64,000 bases of DNA, taken from assembly GCA_047602465.1 (NCBI GenBank), contig JASGHF010000001.1, positions 2,170,001-2,234,000 on the forward strand, written 5' to 3'. The DNA comes from JADZAI01 sp047602465. Lineage in GTDB: Bacteria > Pseudomonadota > Alphaproteobacteria > Micropepsales > Micropepsaceae. Of the stretch, positions 1-9,289 are shown piece by piece. Every line of letters starts with the position of its first letter. Position 1 is the stretch's first letter. Under the pieces are notes generated by a model. The model did no database searches. It was not told where the DNA came from and worked only from the letters and a program-made list of their open reading frames with translations. The position numbers were made by a program, and so were the translations under genes.

Positions 1-393
1 GGCCGCCTCGCCGCAGGATCGCGCGTGCTGCATCCTGCAGGGCGCGATGTGGCGGTCGATCTGGGTGCGGCGCTGGCGCAATCGGGCATCGCTGTGGACC
101 GCGTCACGCTCTACGCCATGGACAAGGCTGCGGCGCTTTCGGACGACGCCCTTCGCGCCATCGAGCGCGGATGCATCGCGCTGCTCTATTCCAGGCGCAG
201 CGCGGAGGCGCTGGTTCAGCTGGCGGACGAATCCGGCGTATCGCTGGCCAGAACCATCGGCGTTCTGCCGCTCCAGACCGATTTCAGGAGCGACCGGTTC
301 CGGTCGGTCATGAGCATCGGAACGACGACGACCGGCCATGACGACCTGATCGGCATTCTCGATAGTCTTGAGGCTGTTACGCGCCAATTGTAG
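1..393 (+). CDS. hemD: Uroporphyrinogen-III synthase, C-terminal part (5' truncated by window)
   Basis: The open frame runs from base 1 to a TAG at 391-393 and has no start in the window, so this is the last 130 codons of a longer gene. The reading (VLHPAGRDVAVDLGAAL, then ALLYSRRSAEALVQL) fits the second half of the HemD fold, which closes the tetrapyrrole ring to make uroporphyrinogen III. The downstream order mitofilin-like gene then hemY, nearly abutting, is the usual alphaproteobacterial context for hemD and strengthens the call. The sequence similarity is loose, as is normal for this poorly conserved enzyme. Confidence 0.75.
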   Translation, partial: GRLAAGSRVLHPAGRDVAVDLGAALAQSGIAVDRVTLYAMDKAAALSDDALRAIERGCIALLYSRRSAEALVQLADESGVSLARTIGVLPLQTDFRSDRFRSVMSIGTTTTGHDDLIGILDSLEAVTRQL

Positions 394-402
394 GGTCGCC
401 CC

Positions 403-1644
403 GTGACCGACATCGACGCGAAAGACACTCCGCCGGAGGCTCCGACCCCCGGCGACATCGAGGCCGCGCTTTCGGACCTGCGGGTCCAGATCGGCGCGCC
501 CGAGGCGCCGCCTCTTCCGCCGCCCCCGCCTGTCGTGCAGCGGCGCGGGCCGGGATGGGGCGCGAGCCTCGCCCTGATGCTGGCGGCAGGCGTGGCGGGC
601 GGTGTCGGCGCCAGTTTTCTTGGCTCCGGGCCGGCCGCTGTCCGCAGCCAGACGCCGGATAACGGGGCGGAGGCGCGTATCGCGGCGCTGGAAGATCGCC
701 TGTCGCGGCTGCCGGAGAAGGCGGGCGTCGATCCGGCGGCGTTGTCCGATCTGGCGGCGGATATCGAGGGCCTGAATGTCCGCGTCCGCGCGCTGGAAGC
801 GGCGGAAGCGGCGCAGCCCACACCGGGCGTCACGCCGCCTGCCGGGGCCGGGCCGGAGACAGCCGCGCTGACGGCGGCGTTGGCCGACCTCATGTCGCGG
901 ATGGACGCGCTTGAGACACGGCTGAATGCACTGCCTGCGACCCCGGCGATGCCCCTGGAGCCTCAGGCCGATCCGCAGATTGCGGCGGATATCGCGGCGC
1001 TGAAGATGGGCTTAGCCGAACTCGTGACGCGGCTTGCGTCGCTGGAACAGGCGGCTCCGGCGAGCGAACTCATCGCCTCGCTGGATGGGCGGCTGTCGGC
1101 GCTTGAGGACGCCGATCCCGGCCGCGCCTCGCGTCAGGCGGCGCTGGCGCTGATCGTTGCGCGGCTTGGCGCGGCGGCGGATGAAGGCCGGCCCTTCACG
1201 GCGGAACTGACGGCGCTGAAAGCGGCGGCGCCCGCGACCGACACCAGCGCCTTCGAGGCCTATGCCGCAAAGGGCCTGCCGACCGTACGCGCGCTGGCCG
1301 AAGGGCTGGAGGCGATCGACGGCGCTGTGCGCGATGCCGCCGACTATGAACGCGGCGGCGATTTCTTCGACCGGTTGTGGCGCGGGATCGGGCGTCTGGT
1401 GACGGTGCGCGTCGACGGCCTCGCCGAAGGGCGCGAGCCGGAAGATCATCTCGCCCGCGCGCAGTATCACGCCGGGCGCGGCGATCTGAATTATGCCTAT
1501 GCCGAGATGGATGCGCTGACCGGCGCGCCGCGTGGCGCGGCCGCCGTCTGGCTGGCCGACGCCAAAGCGCGGCTGGCGCTGGATGCGGGCCTGAACGATC
1601 TCACCGCGCGCATTCTCGCCGATCTCGCGCGGCCAGCACCATGA
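403..1644 (+). CDS. Mitofilin/Mic60-like inner-membrane protein
   Basis: 413 residues from a GTG start nine bases after hemD. Residues 1-50 are Pro/Glu-rich and cytoplasmic. One membrane segment follows at about 55-75 (Gly/Ala-rich), then a long Ala/Leu/Glu-rich stretch predicted to be coiled coil. The C-terminal 100 residues (FDRLWRGIGRLVTVRV, then HLARAQYHAGRGDLNYAY) match the mitofilin-type C-terminal domain of alphaproteobacteria (COG4223). The family is the bacterial relative of mitochondrial Mic60, implicated in inner-membrane organisation. It sits between hemD and hemY with gaps under 10 bases and is probably co-transcribed. The placement next to heme genes is typical; a direct role in heme synthesis is not shown. 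Confidence 0.8.
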   Translation: MTDIDAKDTPPEAPTPGDIEAALSDLRVQIGAPEAPPLPPPPPVVQRRGPGWGASLALMLAAGVAGGVGASFLGSGPAAVRSQTPDNGAEARIAALEDRLSRLPEKAGVDPAALSDLAADIEGLNVRVRALEAAEAAQPTPGVTPPAGAGPETAALTAALADLMSRMDALETRLNALPATPAMPLEPQADPQIAADIAALKMGLAELVTRLASLEQAAPASELIASLDGRLSALEDADPGRASRQAALALIVARLGAAADEGRPFTAELTALKAAAPATDTSAFEAYAAKGLPTVRALAEGLEAIDGAVRDAADYERGGDFFDRLWRGIGRLVTVRVDGLAEGREPEDHLARAQYHAGRGDLNYAYAEMDALTGAPRGAAAVWLADAKARLALDAGLNDLTARILADLARPAP

Positions 1645-1651
1645 GGCAGGC

Positions 1652-3031
1652 ATGATCCGCCTCGTCTGGCTGTTCCTGATCGCGGCGGCGCTGGCGGCCG
1701 GCGCGGCGATCCTGTCGGGCCAGACCGGCGATGTGGCGATCAGGATCGGTGCGGCCGAATACCGGATGGCCCCGGCCGTCGCGGCGGCGTTGTGCGTGCT
1801 CGCCATCGGCTTGCTGATCGGGGTGTGGCGGCTGATCGGCCTCGTCTTCGATCTGCCCGGCGCGATGAGCCGGTCGCGGCGCGAGCGGCGGCGCAAGGCG
1901 CGCTATCTCAGCCTCGCGCGCGGCATGGTCGCGGTCGCGGCTGGCGATGCGCGCGAGGCGAAGCGCCATGCGGCGCGGGCGCAGTCGCGCTCGCGCGGCC
2001 CCGGCGGCAAGGACGAGCCGCTGCTGGCGCAATTGCTGAACGCGCAGACGGCGCAGCTCGATGGCGACGAGGCGGCGGCGGCGCGCGCCTATGCCGACAT
2101 GCTGGGCGCGGAGGAGACGGAGTTTCTGGGCCTCAGGGGCTTGTTCGTGCAGGCGACCCGGCGCGGCGACAAGGAGGCGGCGCGGCGCTATGCGGCGCGC
2201 GCCTTCCAGCTGAGGCCGCAGACGCCGTGGGTGGCGGCGGCGGTGTTCGATCTGGAAGCGGCGGCCGGCGACTGGGCTGCGGCGGAACGGGCGCTGGCCG
2301 GGCAGGCCAAAGCGAAGCTGCTGGACGCAGGCGTCGTCACCCGGCGGCGGGCGGTGCTGGCGGCGGCGGCGGCGCGGGATCGCATGGCGGCGGGGCGTCC
2401 GGAACAGGCGCTGAAGCTGGCCGGGGCGGCGTTGAAGACATCGCCGGGTCTGCTGGAGGCGGCGCTGGCGGCGGCGGGGGCGTTCCGCGCTGAGGGCAAA
2501 GCGAAACGCGCGGCGAAAGTGCTGGAGAAGGCGTGGGAGGCGGAGCCGCATCCGGCGCTGGCGGCGGCCTATGCGCCGCTCGCTCCGGCGGCGGGGCGCA
2601 GCGTCGAGGCGCTGATCGCGCTCCGGCCTGAACATGGCGAAAGCCGGTTGCTGTCGGCGGCGCGGGCGGCGGTGCGTGGGGATTATCGCGCCATCGAAAC
2701 GATCCTCGGACCGTTGCTGGACGGTGTCCCGTCGGCGCGGGCGGCGCGGCTGATGGCCGATGCGGCGTCGGCGCGCGGTGATATCGAGGCGGCAAGGCTG
2801 TGGGCCGATCTGGCGCTCGCCGCGCCGCGCGACGGCATATGGCGCTGCACCGCCTGCGCCCATGAAAGCCCGAACTGGGGTCCGGTCTGTGAAAGCTGCG
2901 GGGCGTTCGACATGCTGAGCTGGCGCGATCCTTCGCAGCCGCATGCTCTTGCGGGCGATGCGGCGACACTGCTCTATCGCCTCGCGCCGCCGGAGAGCGG
3001 CCGCGATCTGACGGCGCCGCGCGCGGACTGA
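1652..3031 (+). CDS. hemY: HemY-like tetratricopeptide membrane protein
   Basis: 459 residues. Two N-terminal membrane segments (about 4-24 and 40-62) are followed by a basic stretch and an Ala-rich helical TPR-type domain, the architecture of the proteobacterial HemY N-domain family. Near the C-terminus there is a paired-cysteine motif (CTACAHESPNWGPVCESCG, around residues 400-418) followed by FDMLSW, a zinc-ribbon-like ending seen in alphaproteobacterial members. It is thought to act at the membrane in late porphyrin metabolism, though the exact role is unsettled; it is not the oxidase HemY of Bacillus. The gene starts 7 bases after the mitofilin-like gene. Confidence 0.8.
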   Translation: MIRLVWLFLIAAALAAGAAILSGQTGDVAIRIGAAEYRMAPAVAAALCVLAIGLLIGVWRLIGLVFDLPGAMSRSRRERRRKARYLSLARGMVAVAAGDAREAKRHAARAQSRSRGPGGKDEPLLAQLLNAQTAQLDGDEAAAARAYADMLGAEETEFLGLRGLFVQATRRGDKEAARRYAARAFQLRPQTPWVAAAVFDLEAAAGDWAAAERALAGQAKAKLLDAGVVTRRRAVLAAAAARDRMAAGRPEQALKLAGAALKTSPGLLEAALAAAGAFRAEGKAKRAAKVLEKAWEAEPHPALAAAYAPLAPAAGRSVEALIALRPEHGESRLLSAARAAVRGDYRAIETILGPLLDGVPSARAARLMADAASARGDIEAARLWADLALAAPRDGIWRCTACAHESPNWGPVCESCGAFDMLSWRDPSQPHALAGDAATLLYRLAPPESGRDLTAPRAD

Positions 3032-3056
3032 TGCGCGCGATGGGGGATTTAAGGCG

Positions 3057-4013
3057 ATGCTGAAATGGCTGGGGCGGATCGTCGCCACATTGCTCGTACT
3101 CATCGCGGCGGCGGGCATCGCGCTCTACCAGTCCGATGTGCCGCGCGCCGAGGCCGTGGCGCGCTATGGCGGGCCGCCGTCGAAATTCGTGACGCTGATG
3201 TCGGGCGCGGTCGCGCATTACCGCGTTCACGGGCCGGACGGCGCGCCGGTCCTGCTGCTGCTGCACGGCTCGAACGCCTCGCTGCATACATGGGAGCCAT
3301 GGGCGGCGCAGCTGGCCGGCGACTTCCAGGTGGTGAGCGTCGACCTGCCGGGACACGGCCTCACCGGCGCGGTGCCGGGCGATGACTATACGCAGCAGGG
3401 CATGGCGGCGTTCGTGCTGGAATTCGCGGCGGCGCTGGATCTGAAATCCTTCGCGATCGGCGGCAATTCGATGGGCGGCGGCGTGGCGGCGCGCTTCGTC
3501 GTCGACAATCCCGGCATCGCCACGGCGCTGGTGCTGGTGGATGCGGGCGGCCAGCCCTCGGCCCAGCCGCGCGATCCGGGCCTCGGCTTCAAGCTGGCGC
3601 GGATGCCGGTGATCCAGGAGATCATCCCCTATCTCGGCGCGCGCATGATCTATGAGGGCGGGCTGAAGCAGGCCTTCGCCGACGACGCGCTGGTGACCGA
3701 CGCGATGGTCGACCGCTATGCGCTGCTGAACCGGGTGGCGGGCACACGGCAGGCGACGCTCAAGCGCTTCCAGGCCCCGCCTGACACGACGCTGGAAAGC
3801 CGGGCCGGCGAGATCGCTGTCCCGACGCTGATCCTCTGGGGCGCGGAAGACCAGTTGATCCCGGCCGATGCGGCGGAGGTCTGGCACAGCAAGGTGAAAG
3901 GCTCCCAGCTCATCGTCTATCCCGGCATCGGGCATATCCCGATGGAGGAGATCCCGGAAAAGAGCGCCGCCGACACCGCGAAATTCCTCGCCGCACATCT
4001 GACGGCGCCCTAG
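3057..4013 (+). CDS. Membrane-anchored alpha/beta hydrolase
   Basis: 318 residues. A hydrophobic N-terminal segment (about 4-24) should anchor it or export it. The hydrolase core shows the oxyanion-side motif LLLHGSNASLHTW (67-79), VDLPGHG (95-101), the nucleophile elbow GGNSMGGG with Ser138, an acid in LWGAEDQLIP and the catalytic His in GIGHIPMEE. All triad members are therefore visible. Substrate cannot be read from sequence; the general resemblance is to the epoxide-hydrolase/haloperoxidase-like branch. It lies 25 bases after hemY on the same strand and may share that transcript. Confidence 0.85.
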   Translation: MLKWLGRIVATLLVLIAAAGIALYQSDVPRAEAVARYGGPPSKFVTLMSGAVAHYRVHGPDGAPVLLLLHGSNASLHTWEPWAAQLAGDFQVVSVDLPGHGLTGAVPGDDYTQQGMAAFVLEFAAALDLKSFAIGGNSMGGGVAARFVVDNPGIATALVLVDAGGQPSAQPRDPGLGFKLARMPVIQEIIPYLGARMIYEGGLKQAFADDALVTDAMVDRYALLNRVAGTRQATLKRFQAPPDTTLESRAGEIAVPTLILWGAEDQLIPADAAEVWHSKVKGSQLIVYPGIGHIPMEEIPEKSAADTAKFLAAHLTAP

Positions 4014-4070
4014 CGCGTCGTCGTTGCGCGGCGCTCAGTTTCGTGGCACATGCGCCGCCACCGAAGGAAA

Positions 4071-4146
4071 GCCGCCTTAGCTCAGCCGGTAGAGCACATC
4101 ATTCGTAATGATGGGGTCGCGTGTTCGAGTCACGCAGGCGGCACCA
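4071..4146 (+). tRNA. tRNA-Thr (anticodon CGT)
   Basis: A full cloverleaf can be folded. The acceptor arm GCCGCCT pairs with AGGCGGC, the D arm contains AGCTCAGCCGGTAGAGC, the anticodon stem CATCA/TGATG encloses loop TTCGTAA (anticodon CGT), and the T arm is GCGTG-TTCGAGT-CACGC. CCA is encoded at 4144-4146. It reads ACG threonine codons. Confidence 0.95.
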
Positions 4147-4165
4147 TTCCCCAGCCCTTGAAAAT

Positions 4166-4654
4166 TCAGGCGCCGGACGCCTTCGCGGCGCAGGCCGCGC
4201 ATGTGCCGCTGATCTCGACGATGGTGCGCGAGGGCCTGAAGCCCTGGGCGGTGACGCTGTCGCGGATCGCCTCGTCCAGCGCGGCGTCGGCCATCTCGGT
4301 CACCGAGCGGCAGGATTCGCAGATGAGAAAGCCCGCCGCATGGCTTCTTTCGGGATCGAAACAAGCCACGAAGGCATTGAGAGAATCAATCCGGTGGGCA
4401 AGGCCCTGCTCCACCAGGAATGACAGCGCGCGATAGACCGTCGGCGGCGCGGCGCGGCCGCGCTCCTCCGACAGGCGCTGGAGGATGTCATAGGCGCCGA
4501 TGGGGCGATGGCTCTCGGCGACGATCTCAAGCACGCGGGCGCGGGTCGGCGTCAGGCGCAGGCCGCGCCGTTCGGCGACACGCTCCGCCGCCTCGCGCGC
4601 CGAGGCGCGGCAGTGGCTGTGGTCGTGACGGGGAAGGGGGGCTGCGGCGCTCAT
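4166..4654 (-). CDS. zur: Fur-family zinc uptake regulator (Zur)
   Basis: 162 residues from an ATG at 4654; the frame stays open upstream but that extension lacks family similarity. The winged-helix half reads RGLRLTPTRARVLEIV, then PPTVYRALSFLVEQGLAHRI, as in Fur proteins. The metal-binding half has ICESCRSVTEM and GTCAACA, the two CxxC pairs of the structural zinc site, and a His-rich N-terminus (HDHSHC). These features favour Zur over Fur or Irr. Its role would be zinc-dependent repression of zinc uptake genes, none of which is nearby. It converges on tRNA-Thr and diverges from the DUF1302 gene. Confidence 0.8.
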   Translation of the reverse strand: MSAAAPLPRHDHSHCRASAREAAERVAERRGLRLTPTRARVLEIVAESHRPIGAYDILQRLSEERGRAAPPTVYRALSFLVEQGLAHRIDSLNAFVACFDPERSHAAGFLICESCRSVTEMADAALDEAIRDSVTAQGFRPSRTIVEISGTCAACAAKASGA

Positions 4655-4980
4655 GTGTAACCGGACTCTTAACACGAAATGGGGCGGGTGGACCGCCAGG
4701 TCCAGCGCCGGCGCGATTGCTGCACCTGCTAACGTTGCCCAAATGCCATAGAGCGAAAAGAGCGTTTGTCTGGAATCACTTAAGTCGTGTGGGCGGTTGA
4801 CACCTGCGGGAAAGCCGTATGGTCTCGCCCACGGACTGCAAATCAGGCGCCGGGGGGGCGTCATTCCACGCGACAAGCCCGAAAAAGGGCGCGCGGGAAG
4901 AGGCACAAAAGCCCCCAAGTGATCTGTGCGCGCGTCAAGACATTCGACGTCACCAGAAACTTTCCTTAGGGGGAAACAAC
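4655..4980. promoter_or_regulatory. Divergent zur / DUF1302 intergenic region
   Basis: 326 bases without a convincing gene. A TTGACA hexamer at 4797-4802 with TATGGT at 4818-4823 (15-base spacer, shorter than ideal) is a possible promoter towards the DUF1302 gene. TTAGGGGGAAACAAC just before 4981 is its ribosome-binding region. No clear Zur palindrome was found by eye. Confidence 0.35.
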
Positions 4981-7668
4981 ATGACAAAGACCAATCGCCT
5001 GCGCGCTGGTCTGATGGCGACCGCGGCTGGTGCGAGCCTTATTGCGCTCGCCGGCGCCGCCGCCGCTCTTGAATACAATGTCGGCAGCCTGAAGATCTCG
5101 TTCGACACGACGATCTCGCTCGGCGGCTCGATGCGCCTGGCCGACCGCAACAAAGAATTCCTGCCGGAAGCCAACGGCGGCAACCGCGATCCGCGCTCGG
5201 GCACGGGCGGTACGGTGCTTTCCAACACTGCGCCGGCGGGCTTCGGCCTCCAGGCGCCGGTGAACCTGACGGGTTCGCAGGTGCTGCCCAGCGTCGTCAC
5301 CGTCACCAACAACGTCAACAACTTCGACGGCTCGATCAACACCGACGACGGCCGCCTGAACTTCGACAACGGCGACTGGATCGGCGCGACCGCCAAGGTC
5401 AACCACGACCTCCAGTTCACCTATGAGAACTTCACGGTCTTCTCGCGCTTCTACTATTTCTACGACAACATTATGTCGAACGACGTGGGCCGCTCGGGCC
5501 TGTCGGATCGCGCGCTCCACCAGGTCGGCTCGTCGGTCGAGCTGCTCGATCTCTATATCTCGGGCAATTTCAACCTCGGCGACCTGCCGCTGAACGTCCG
5601 CGTCGGCAAGCAGGTGGTGAGCTGGGGTGAAGGCACCTTCCAGCTGAACGGCATCAACGTCATCAACCCGATCGACGTCTCCGCCTTCCGCCGCCCCGGC
5701 GCGGAAATCAAGGAAGGCCTGCTGCCGGTTCCGCTGGCCTATATGTCGCTCGGCCTCCCCTCGAACCTCTCGCTGGAAGCGTTCTACCAGTTCAAGTTCG
5801 AGCCCTATCAGATCGACGCGCCCGGCACGCCGTTCTCCGGCGCCGACATCCTGTCGCGCTACAACACCAATGGCCTGGGCAATCTGGGCGGCCGCTCATA
5901 CACCTCGGGCAGCATCCTGGGCGGCACGCGCCGCAACTGCATCGGCGACAGCGACCCCTCCGGCGGCTCGCTCACGAACGGCACGGGCGACAACAGCACC
6001 GCCGGCACGCTCAACAATAACGGCCTCTCGGGCGGCGTGAATGTCGGCCTGCTGCCGGCGCCCACCTGCGGCATCGGGTCTCTGCAGGACTTCCTGACGC
6101 CCAACACGCTGGGTCTCGCCGAGCGCGACCGCAACCTGCGCGGCGACCTCGACGTCGTCTTCCGCGGCCAGGACATCAACCCGTCGAATGACGGCCAGTT
6201 CGGCGTGGCGCTGCGCTGGTATGCCGAAGAGCTGGGCGCGACCGAGTTCTCGGTCTACTACGTCAACTACGCCAGCCGTCTGCCGTTCCTGTCGATCACG
6301 GCCGGTGCGCCTTCGCTCGGCATCTCGACGACCGGTCCCACCGTCAACCTGACGCCTCAGCAGCTCGCTGGCGGTCCGGCCGCCATCCAGAGCGCGCTGG
6401 CGGCCCGCTTCGCGCCGGCGGTCGGTTGTATCAACCCGGCCTTCGGTCCGGGCGCTGCGCCGGGCGTCTTCGTCGATCCGCGCTTCGCGGCGCTGGCCGC
6501 GCAGGGGATCGCCGATCCGTCGAACCTCATCAATGCGACCTCGATGACGGTGGCGAACGCCTATCTGGGCGACGCCGATCCGGTCACCCCGGGCGTGCAG
6601 CCGTTCTTCTCGGCGGCGCAGATCGCCAATCCGTCGACGGCCAAGAACTTCCGCTCGGCGATGGGCATCAACTGCGCCCTCGCGCTCGCCCAGTCCAAGC
6701 TGGTCGACACGGACGGCAACGGCGTGCTCGGCTCGGCCGGCGACCTGCCGATGATGGTCAACGGTTCGGAAGTGCTGAACGTCCAGTATGACAGCCAGCT
6801 CGATGTCATCTATCCGGAAGACATCCAGATGTTCGGTTTCTCGTTCAACACGACGATCGGCGGCTGGGGCGTCCAGGGCGAAATCTCGTACCGCCCCGAT
6901 GCGCCGTTCCAGACCGACACGGACGCCCAGACCATCGAAGCCGCGGCGGCCTCGTGCTCGTTCCCGGTCGCGGTTGCGGACCTTGGCTTCTCCAGCTTCG
7001 AGCCGCTGAACGTGAACGGCGTCGCGAACTGCAACCCGGGCGCGATCAACCACCTCGACGGCGTCGGCCGCTATCGCACGGCGTCGATCATCGAGAACGA
7101 CATGTGGACCTTCTCGCTGGGCACCACGGCGACGTTCACGACCTCGGATCCGATCGTTTCGTTCATGGGCGCCGACCTCGGCATCCTGGTGACCGAATTC
7201 GGCGGCATCTATGTCGGCGGCGTCGAGAACACCTGGCTGACCAACGACGATGGCTCGGCGACCGCGATCGCCCGTTCCACGCTGCAGTACCAGAACCTGG
7301 GTTGCCAGGGTTCGGACCTGCCGCTGGGCGGCCTGCTCGGCCTCGACTTCAAGCCGTCCTCGGCCTGCCGTCCGACCGACTTCTCGTTCGGTTACGTGCT
7401 GCTCGCGCGCCTCGACTACAACAACGCGTTCGGCAGCGGCTGGGTCGTCAGCCCGCAGCTGGCCTTCAGCCACGACGTGCTCGGCTTCACGCCGGCGCCG
7501 TACGGCAACTACATGGAAGACCGGATGTCGATCAACTTCTCGGTCTCCGGCACTCTGGACAACGCCTGGCGTATCGGTGCTAGCTATACGAACTTCTTCG
7601 GCGGCGACATCCGGAACAAGGCTGTCGATCAGGACTTCGGCTCGCTGACCTTCTCGTACTCGTTCTAA
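4981..7668 (+). CDS. DUF1302 family outer-membrane protein
   Basis: 895 residues from the ATG at 4981, chosen because it follows a purine-rich RBS and begins a good signal peptide (MTKTNRLRAG, then AGASLIALAGAAAALEY; cleavage near residue 29). The mature part is rich in alternating aromatic/polar segments and Asn/Asp/Gly turns, and ends with an aromatic strand (LTFSYSF), as expected of a beta-barrel with a terminal Phe. Features such as VRVGKQVVSWGEGTFQLNGINVINPID and DIQMFGFSFNTTIGGWGVQGE are typical DUF1302. The family is found with DUF1329 genes and often RND transporters in bacteria that handle hydrophobic compounds; its biochemical role is not established. It is followed by DUF1329 here. 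Confidence 0.85.
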   Translation: MTKTNRLRAGLMATAAGASLIALAGAAAALEYNVGSLKISFDTTISLGGSMRLADRNKEFLPEANGGNRDPRSGTGGTVLSNTAPAGFGLQAPVNLTGSQVLPSVVTVTNNVNNFDGSINTDDGRLNFDNGDWIGATAKVNHDLQFTYENFTVFSRFYYFYDNIMSNDVGRSGLSDRALHQVGSSVELLDLYISGNFNLGDLPLNVRVGKQVVSWGEGTFQLNGINVINPIDVSAFRRPGAEIKEGLLPVPLAYMSLGLPSNLSLEAFYQFKFEPYQIDAPGTPFSGADILSRYNTNGLGNLGGRSYTSGSILGGTRRNCIGDSDPSGGSLTNGTGDNSTAGTLNNNGLSGGVNVGLLPAPTCGIGSLQDFLTPNTLGLAERDRNLRGDLDVVFRGQDINPSNDGQFGVALRWYAEELGATEFSVYYVNYASRLPFLSITAGAPSLGISTTGPTVNLTPQQLAGGPAAIQSALAARFAPAVGCINPAFGPGAAPGVFVDPRFAALAAQGIADPSNLINATSMTVANAYLGDADPVTPGVQPFFSAAQIANPSTAKNFRSAMGINCALALAQSKLVDTDGNGVLGSAGDLPMMVNGSEVLNVQYDSQLDVIYPEDIQMFGFSFNTTIGGWGVQGEISYRPDAPFQTDTDAQTIEAAAASCSFPVAVADLGFSSFEPLNVNGVANCNPGAINHLDGVGRYRTASIIENDMWTFSLGTTATFTTSDPIVSFMGADLGILVTEFGGIYVGGVENTWLTNDDGSATAIARSTLQYQNLGCQGSDLPLGGLLGLDFKPSSACRPTDFSFGYVLLARLDYNNAFGSGWVVSPQLAFSHDVLGFTPAPYGNYMEDRMSINFSVSGTLDNAWRIGASYTNFFGGDIRNKAVDQDFGSLTFSYSF

Positions 7669-7696
7669 GGAGAACGAACGTCAGACTACCCGGCGA

Positions 7697-7727
7697 GGCG
7701 GCCCCTTCTGCAAGGAAGAGGGCCGCC
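7697..7727 (+). terminator. Intercistronic hairpin between DUF1302 and DUF1329 genes
   Basis: GGCGGCCCCTTC and AAGAGGGCCGCC form a strong stem around TGCAAGG. No T tract follows, so it is more likely an RNA-stabilising or attenuating hairpin than a strong terminator. The core CCCCTTCnnGCAAGGAAGAGGG recurs near 18.35 kb, so it also belongs to a small dispersed repeat family. Confidence 0.5.
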
Positions 7728-7805
7728 GGCCACGGAATTTCGGAATGCGGGGGACACATCCGCAACCGCGTTGCAGGAAACATCTCTCAGGAGGACTAAC
7801 CCTAG

Positions 7806-9194
7806 ATGCGTAAGACCACCATTCTGCTTGCTTCGACCTGCGCCGTGGCGCTCGCCGGCGCGGCGGCGGCCAAGGTGCCTGCGGAAGTCGCGGCACGCCT
7901 CGGCAAAGATCTCACCCCGTTCGGCGCTGAAGTCGCCGGCAATGCCGACGGCTCGATCCCTGCCTGGGACGGCGGCCTCACCGCGCCCCCGTCGGGCGTC
8001 AGCTTCGACCCGAACGCCAAGGGCTATCCCGATCCGTTCGCGTCCGACGCGCCGCTCTACACCGTCACGTCCGGCAATGCCGGCAGCTATGGCGACAAGC
8101 TGACCGAAGGCTACAAGACGCTGCTGGCGAAGAAGTCCGGCTACAAGATGCCGGTCTATCAGAGCCGCCGCTCCTGCGGTTATCCCAGCTTCGTCTATGA
8201 CGCGAACAAGAAGAACGCCACGATCGGCGAGCTGCTGAAGACCTCCGACGGCCAGCTCGACGGCAACGGCGTCTCGGGCGCCATCATGGGCGCGCCGTTC
8301 CCGATCCTGTCGAACGGTCTGGAAGCGGTGTGGAACCACACGCTGCGTTATCGCAGCTTCAAGCTGACGCGTCAGTTCGCGGCGTTCCCGGTGCAGACGT
8401 CGGGCGATCCGCTCTCGGGCAAGATCACCTTCCAGGATGAAGCCATCCTGCGCTGGTCGGACCCGTCGAAGGCGCGCGCCGAAGACCTCAACAACATCTC
8501 GCTGTACTACATCGCCAACACGATCGCGCCGGCCCGTCTGGCCGGCAACGTGGTGCTGGTGCATGAATCGCTGAACGCGGCCGTCGAGCCCCGCAAGGCG
8601 TGGCAGTACAACCCCGGCACGCGCCGCGTGCGCCGCGCGCCGGACATCAGCTTCGACAACCCCGGCACCAACACCGACGGTCTTTCGACCTCGGATGCGT
8701 TCGACGGCTATAACGGCTCGCCCGAACGCTATGACTGGCAGCTGATCGGCAAGTCGGAAAAGATCGTTCCGTACAACAACTACAAGATGGCCAACTCGAC
8801 CTATGCCGAGCTGGTGCTGAACGGCTCGATCAACCAGGACCTGATGCGCTATGAACTCCACCGCGTGTGGACCACTCAGGCGACGCTGCGTCCCGGCACG
8901 CGCCACGTCTATTCGCGCCGCGTGAACCATCAGGACGAAGACAACTACTCGATCCTCGCGGTCGACCTCTATGACGGCCGCGGCGAGCTGTGGCGCATGC
9001 AGGAAGAGCCGCAGATCGCCTACTACCACGTGCCGCTCTGCGGCCTGGCGGGCGAGATCGTGTACGACCTGCAGGACGGCCGTTACCTCGCCGGCTCGCT
9101 GCGCAACGAAGAGCCGCCGGTGAACTACACGGCGAACGAGCTCAACGAAGCGCGCTACTCGCCGGACGCGATCCGCCGTCTCGGCACGCGCTGA
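7806..9194 (+). CDS. DUF1329 family periplasmic/outer-membrane lipid-binding-like protein
   Basis: 462 residues with a strong AGGAGG at 7789-7794 and a signal peptide (MRKTTILLASTCAVALAGAAAA). The mature start KVPAEVAARLGKDLTPFGAE and the segment DGSIPAWDGGLTAPPSG are hallmark DUF1329 (LolB/LolA-like fold) sequences. C-terminal motifs include AWQYNPGTRRVRRAP and NYSILAVDLYDGRGELWRMQE. The family is almost always paired with DUF1302 and is thought to act in the envelope in transfer of hydrophobic molecules; this is context-based knowledge, not demonstrated here. It lies 137 bases after the DUF1302 gene with a hairpin between, so differential expression is likely. Confidence 0.88.
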   Translation: MRKTTILLASTCAVALAGAAAAKVPAEVAARLGKDLTPFGAEVAGNADGSIPAWDGGLTAPPSGVSFDPNAKGYPDPFASDAPLYTVTSGNAGSYGDKLTEGYKTLLAKKSGYKMPVYQSRRSCGYPSFVYDANKKNATIGELLKTSDGQLDGNGVSGAIMGAPFPILSNGLEAVWNHTLRYRSFKLTRQFAAFPVQTSGDPLSGKITFQDEAILRWSDPSKARAEDLNNISLYYIANTIAPARLAGNVVLVHESLNAAVEPRKAWQYNPGTRRVRRAPDISFDNPGTNTDGLSTSDAFDGYNGSPERYDWQLIGKSEKIVPYNNYKMANSTYAELVLNGSINQDLMRYELHRVWTTQATLRPGTRHVYSRRVNHQDEDNYSILAVDLYDGRGELWRMQEEPQIAYYHVPLCGLAGEIVYDLQDGRYLAGSLRNEEPPVNYTANELNEARYSPDAIRRLGTR

Positions 9195-9214
9195 TCTGCC
9201 AGCTTGAGATTGCC

Positions 9215-9244
9215 CGGCCCGGCCCTTTGACAGGGGCCGGGCCG
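9215..9244 (+). terminator. GC-rich hairpin after DUF1329
   Basis: A perfect 11-bp stem, CGGCCCGGCCC with GGGCCGGGCCG, closes an 8-base loop. No T run follows, so read-through into the propeller gene 45 bases on is likely. It may attenuate transcription or protect the upstream mRNA. Confidence 0.5.
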
Positions 9245-9289
9245 TGGCATCTGATGCCCCAGTAAAATTTTCCAAGCGGACGCACGACG

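Noticed and set aside
4797..4823. Confident sigma-70 promoter for the DUF1302 gene
   Set aside because: TTGACA is perfect but the spacer to TATGGT is 15 bases, so it is kept only as a possibility within the intergenic entry.
4819..4980. Upstream start for the DUF1302 gene adding 54 residues
   Set aside because: The extension is hydrophilic and would hide the signal peptide; the ATG at 4981 has a good RBS and begins the signal peptide.
5896..7473. Long open frame (about 525 codons) on the minus strand through the DUF1302 gene
   Set aside because: Its product is Arg/Asp/Gly-rich with no family pattern. It is the mirror of a GC-rich gene whose plus-strand product has signal peptide, RBS and clear DUF1302 similarity.
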